Assembly (NCBI GenBank): GCA_038868255.1
Contig: JAWCTJ010000074.1
Span: 1 to 6,589 of the forward strand
Direction: 5' to 3'
DNA: 6,589 bases
DNA from: DRVV01 sp038868255
GTDB taxonomy: Archaea > Thermoproteota > Bathyarchaeia > Bathyarchaeales > Bathycorpusculaceae
Shown: in pieces, positions 6,128-6,589 of the stretch
How positions within the stretch are numbered: position 1 is the first letter of the stretch
Layout of the letters: every line of letters starts with the position of its first letter
Made by a program: the position numbers and the translations under genes
Notes under the pieces: generated by a model
Databases searched by the model: none
What the model saw: the letters and a program-made list of their open reading frames with translations, nothing else
Told to the model about the DNA's origin: nothing

Positions 6128-6133
6128 CTCCTC
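6128..6133 (-). promoter_or_regulatory. Shine-Dalgarno site of rmlA
   Basis: GAGGAG on the minus strand lies seven bases before ATG 6120 and inside the five-codon extension that an ATG at 6135 would give. It is the clearest SD in the window and fixes the rmlA start. Confidence 0.75.
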
Positions 6134-6252
6134 ATAGATCAACTTTGCAAAGGTTGTAATACTTATCATTAAAGGGAGCAAATCGGTGTAAATTTTTGGA
6201 TAATACTATAGATAAAGATTCTCATTTAGGATGGGCCGGGCCGTATGCAATT

Positions 6253-6258
6253 AAAAAA
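6253..6258 (-). terminator. possible oligo-T terminator after the right-edge gene
   Basis: The minus strand reads a run of six T (within TTAATTTTTTAATTG) 17 bases after the TGA of the right-edge gene. Archaeal RNA polymerase commonly stops at short T-runs without a hairpin, so this could separate that gene from the rml operon. The evidence is only the T-run and its position. Confidence 0.35.
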
Positions 6259-6275
6259 TTAAGTGAGTCCTTTTT

Positions 6276-6589
6276 TCACAGCTTTCTTATTTTTCCTGGT
6301 TCTGGCTGGTATATTTGGCCTTGTTGTGTTAGGCGCCATATGGCTGTTTCTACAGCCGCCTTTTCCAGGCCTTCCTCTTCATAAGCCCGTTTAACGACTT
6401 CTTCTATTGGGATTGTTTGGTTTGGAAGGTTTTCCATTAGCCATTTCATGGCTTGGCTTAGGCCTTTCGTCTGTATTGTTTGTGGTCTCCAGAGCTCTTT
6501 TTTGGGCATAGCCACCTCTGCTTGTGCTTGAAGTGTTTGGGTGTTTATTGGGGCTTGCCGTGTTTGGGGCTGGTAGTCCAGTAGGGTTA
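6276..6589 (-). CDS. C-terminal part of a protein with a winged-helix-like domain, parent protein unknown (5' end outside window)
   Basis: The minus-strand frame stays open from the TGA at 6278-6276 to the right edge, so the gene is truncated by the window. The GTG at 6515 and the ATG at 6509 are therefore probably internal. The first 35 or so visible residues are a Gln/Pro/Thr-rich, low-complexity linker (DYQPQTRQAPINTQ and on). Then a compact domain of about 65 residues follows: helix (LSQAMKWLMENL), IPIEEVVKRAYEEEG, helix (EKAAVETAIWRLTQQG), and a final QIYQPEPGKIRKL. The helix-helix-helix pattern ending in G-x-I-Y-x-P-x-P-G is that of a winged helix and resembles the C-terminal domain of archaeal MCM helicases and other archaeal DNA-binding proteins. 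Which enzyme it ends cannot be told. It lies on the same strand as rmlA but is separated by 155 bases and a T-run, so it is probably a separate unit. Confidence 0.6.
   Translation of the reverse strand, partial: TLLDYQPQTRQAPINTQTLQAQAEVAMPKKELWRPQTIQTKGLSQAMKWLMENLPNQTIPIEEVVKRAYEEEGLEKAAVETAIWRLTQQGQIYQPEPGKIRKL

Larger units (their letters stand above)
6121..6275 (-). promoter_or_regulatory. upstream region and likely promoter of the rml operon
   Basis: This 155-base gap between the right-edge gene and rmlA is the natural place for the operon promoter. On the minus strand the best TATA-like stretch is TTTATCTATA (6216-6207), preceded by GAATC. It would place a transcript start near 6186 and give a leader of about 65 bases that contains the SD. 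A second, weaker possibility is CTTTAATGA near 6173-6165. A perfect ten-base palindrome CTTTGCAAAG (6143-6152) lies just upstream of the SD and could bind a dimeric regulator. None of this is tested. I see no tRNA or other RNA gene here. Confidence 0.4.

Noticed and set aside
6196..6384. Plus-strand frame of 62 codons spanning the rml upstream gap and the right-edge gene
   Set aside because: Over half is antisense to the winged-helix-like gene, no SD precedes it, and the product shows no domain.
1..6589. CRISPR array, insertion sequence, tRNA or rRNA
   Set aside because: No regularly spaced repeats, transposase motifs, terminal inverted repeats or cloverleaf-like sequences were seen when reading both strands.

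Overview
The window looks archaeal. The left edge carries the end of a protein resembling COG2401, an archaeal family of ABC-type ATPases fused to an acetyltransferase. The nucleotidyltransferase gene is the archaeal long form of RmlA, start sites use GGTG or GAGG Shine-Dalgarno (SD) motifs, and GTG/TTG starts are common. The C-rich style of the edge genes reminds me of Bathyarchaeia (Thermoproteota). That placement is inference, since no rRNA or tRNA is present.

Layout. At the left (2-744, + strand) a 5'-truncated acetyltransferase-like gene overlaps a gene for a small two-helix membrane protein. This pair meets a minus-strand block head-on, with overlapping stop codons at 741-744. The minus-strand block fills 741-6120 and is transcribed right to left: rmlA (glucose-1-phosphate thymidylyltransferase), rmlC-like epimerase, rfbB (dTDP-glucose 4,6-dehydratase), rmlD (dTDP-4-dehydrorhamnose reductase), a GT2 glycosyltransferase and a CTP-dependent lipid (polyprenol/dolichol-type) kinase. 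Spacing is tight from rmlC onward. A 155-base gap (6121-6275) upstream of rmlA probably holds the promoter. To its right, on the same strand, lies the C-terminal end of a protein with a winged-helix-like domain behind a Gln-rich linker; its gene continues beyond the window.

How the genes work together. RmlA, RfbB, RmlC and RmlD are the four steps from glucose-1-phosphate and dTTP to dTDP-L-rhamnose. The GT2 enzyme is the obvious candidate to transfer that sugar, or a related deoxysugar. The membrane kinase at the end of the block would make a polyprenyl phosphate carrier or another phosphorylated isoprenoid. Together they suggest a surface-glycan module (N-glycan, S-layer or exopolysaccharide).

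The rml/GT2 part (about 1502-6120) is visibly richer in A+T than the kinase gene and both edges. The cassette may therefore have been acquired, and the kinase may belong to the older background. I see no CRISPR array, insertion sequence or RNA gene, and no strong candidate for a wholly new system. The points most worth checking are the divergent epimerase, the kinase linkage and the truncated edge genes.
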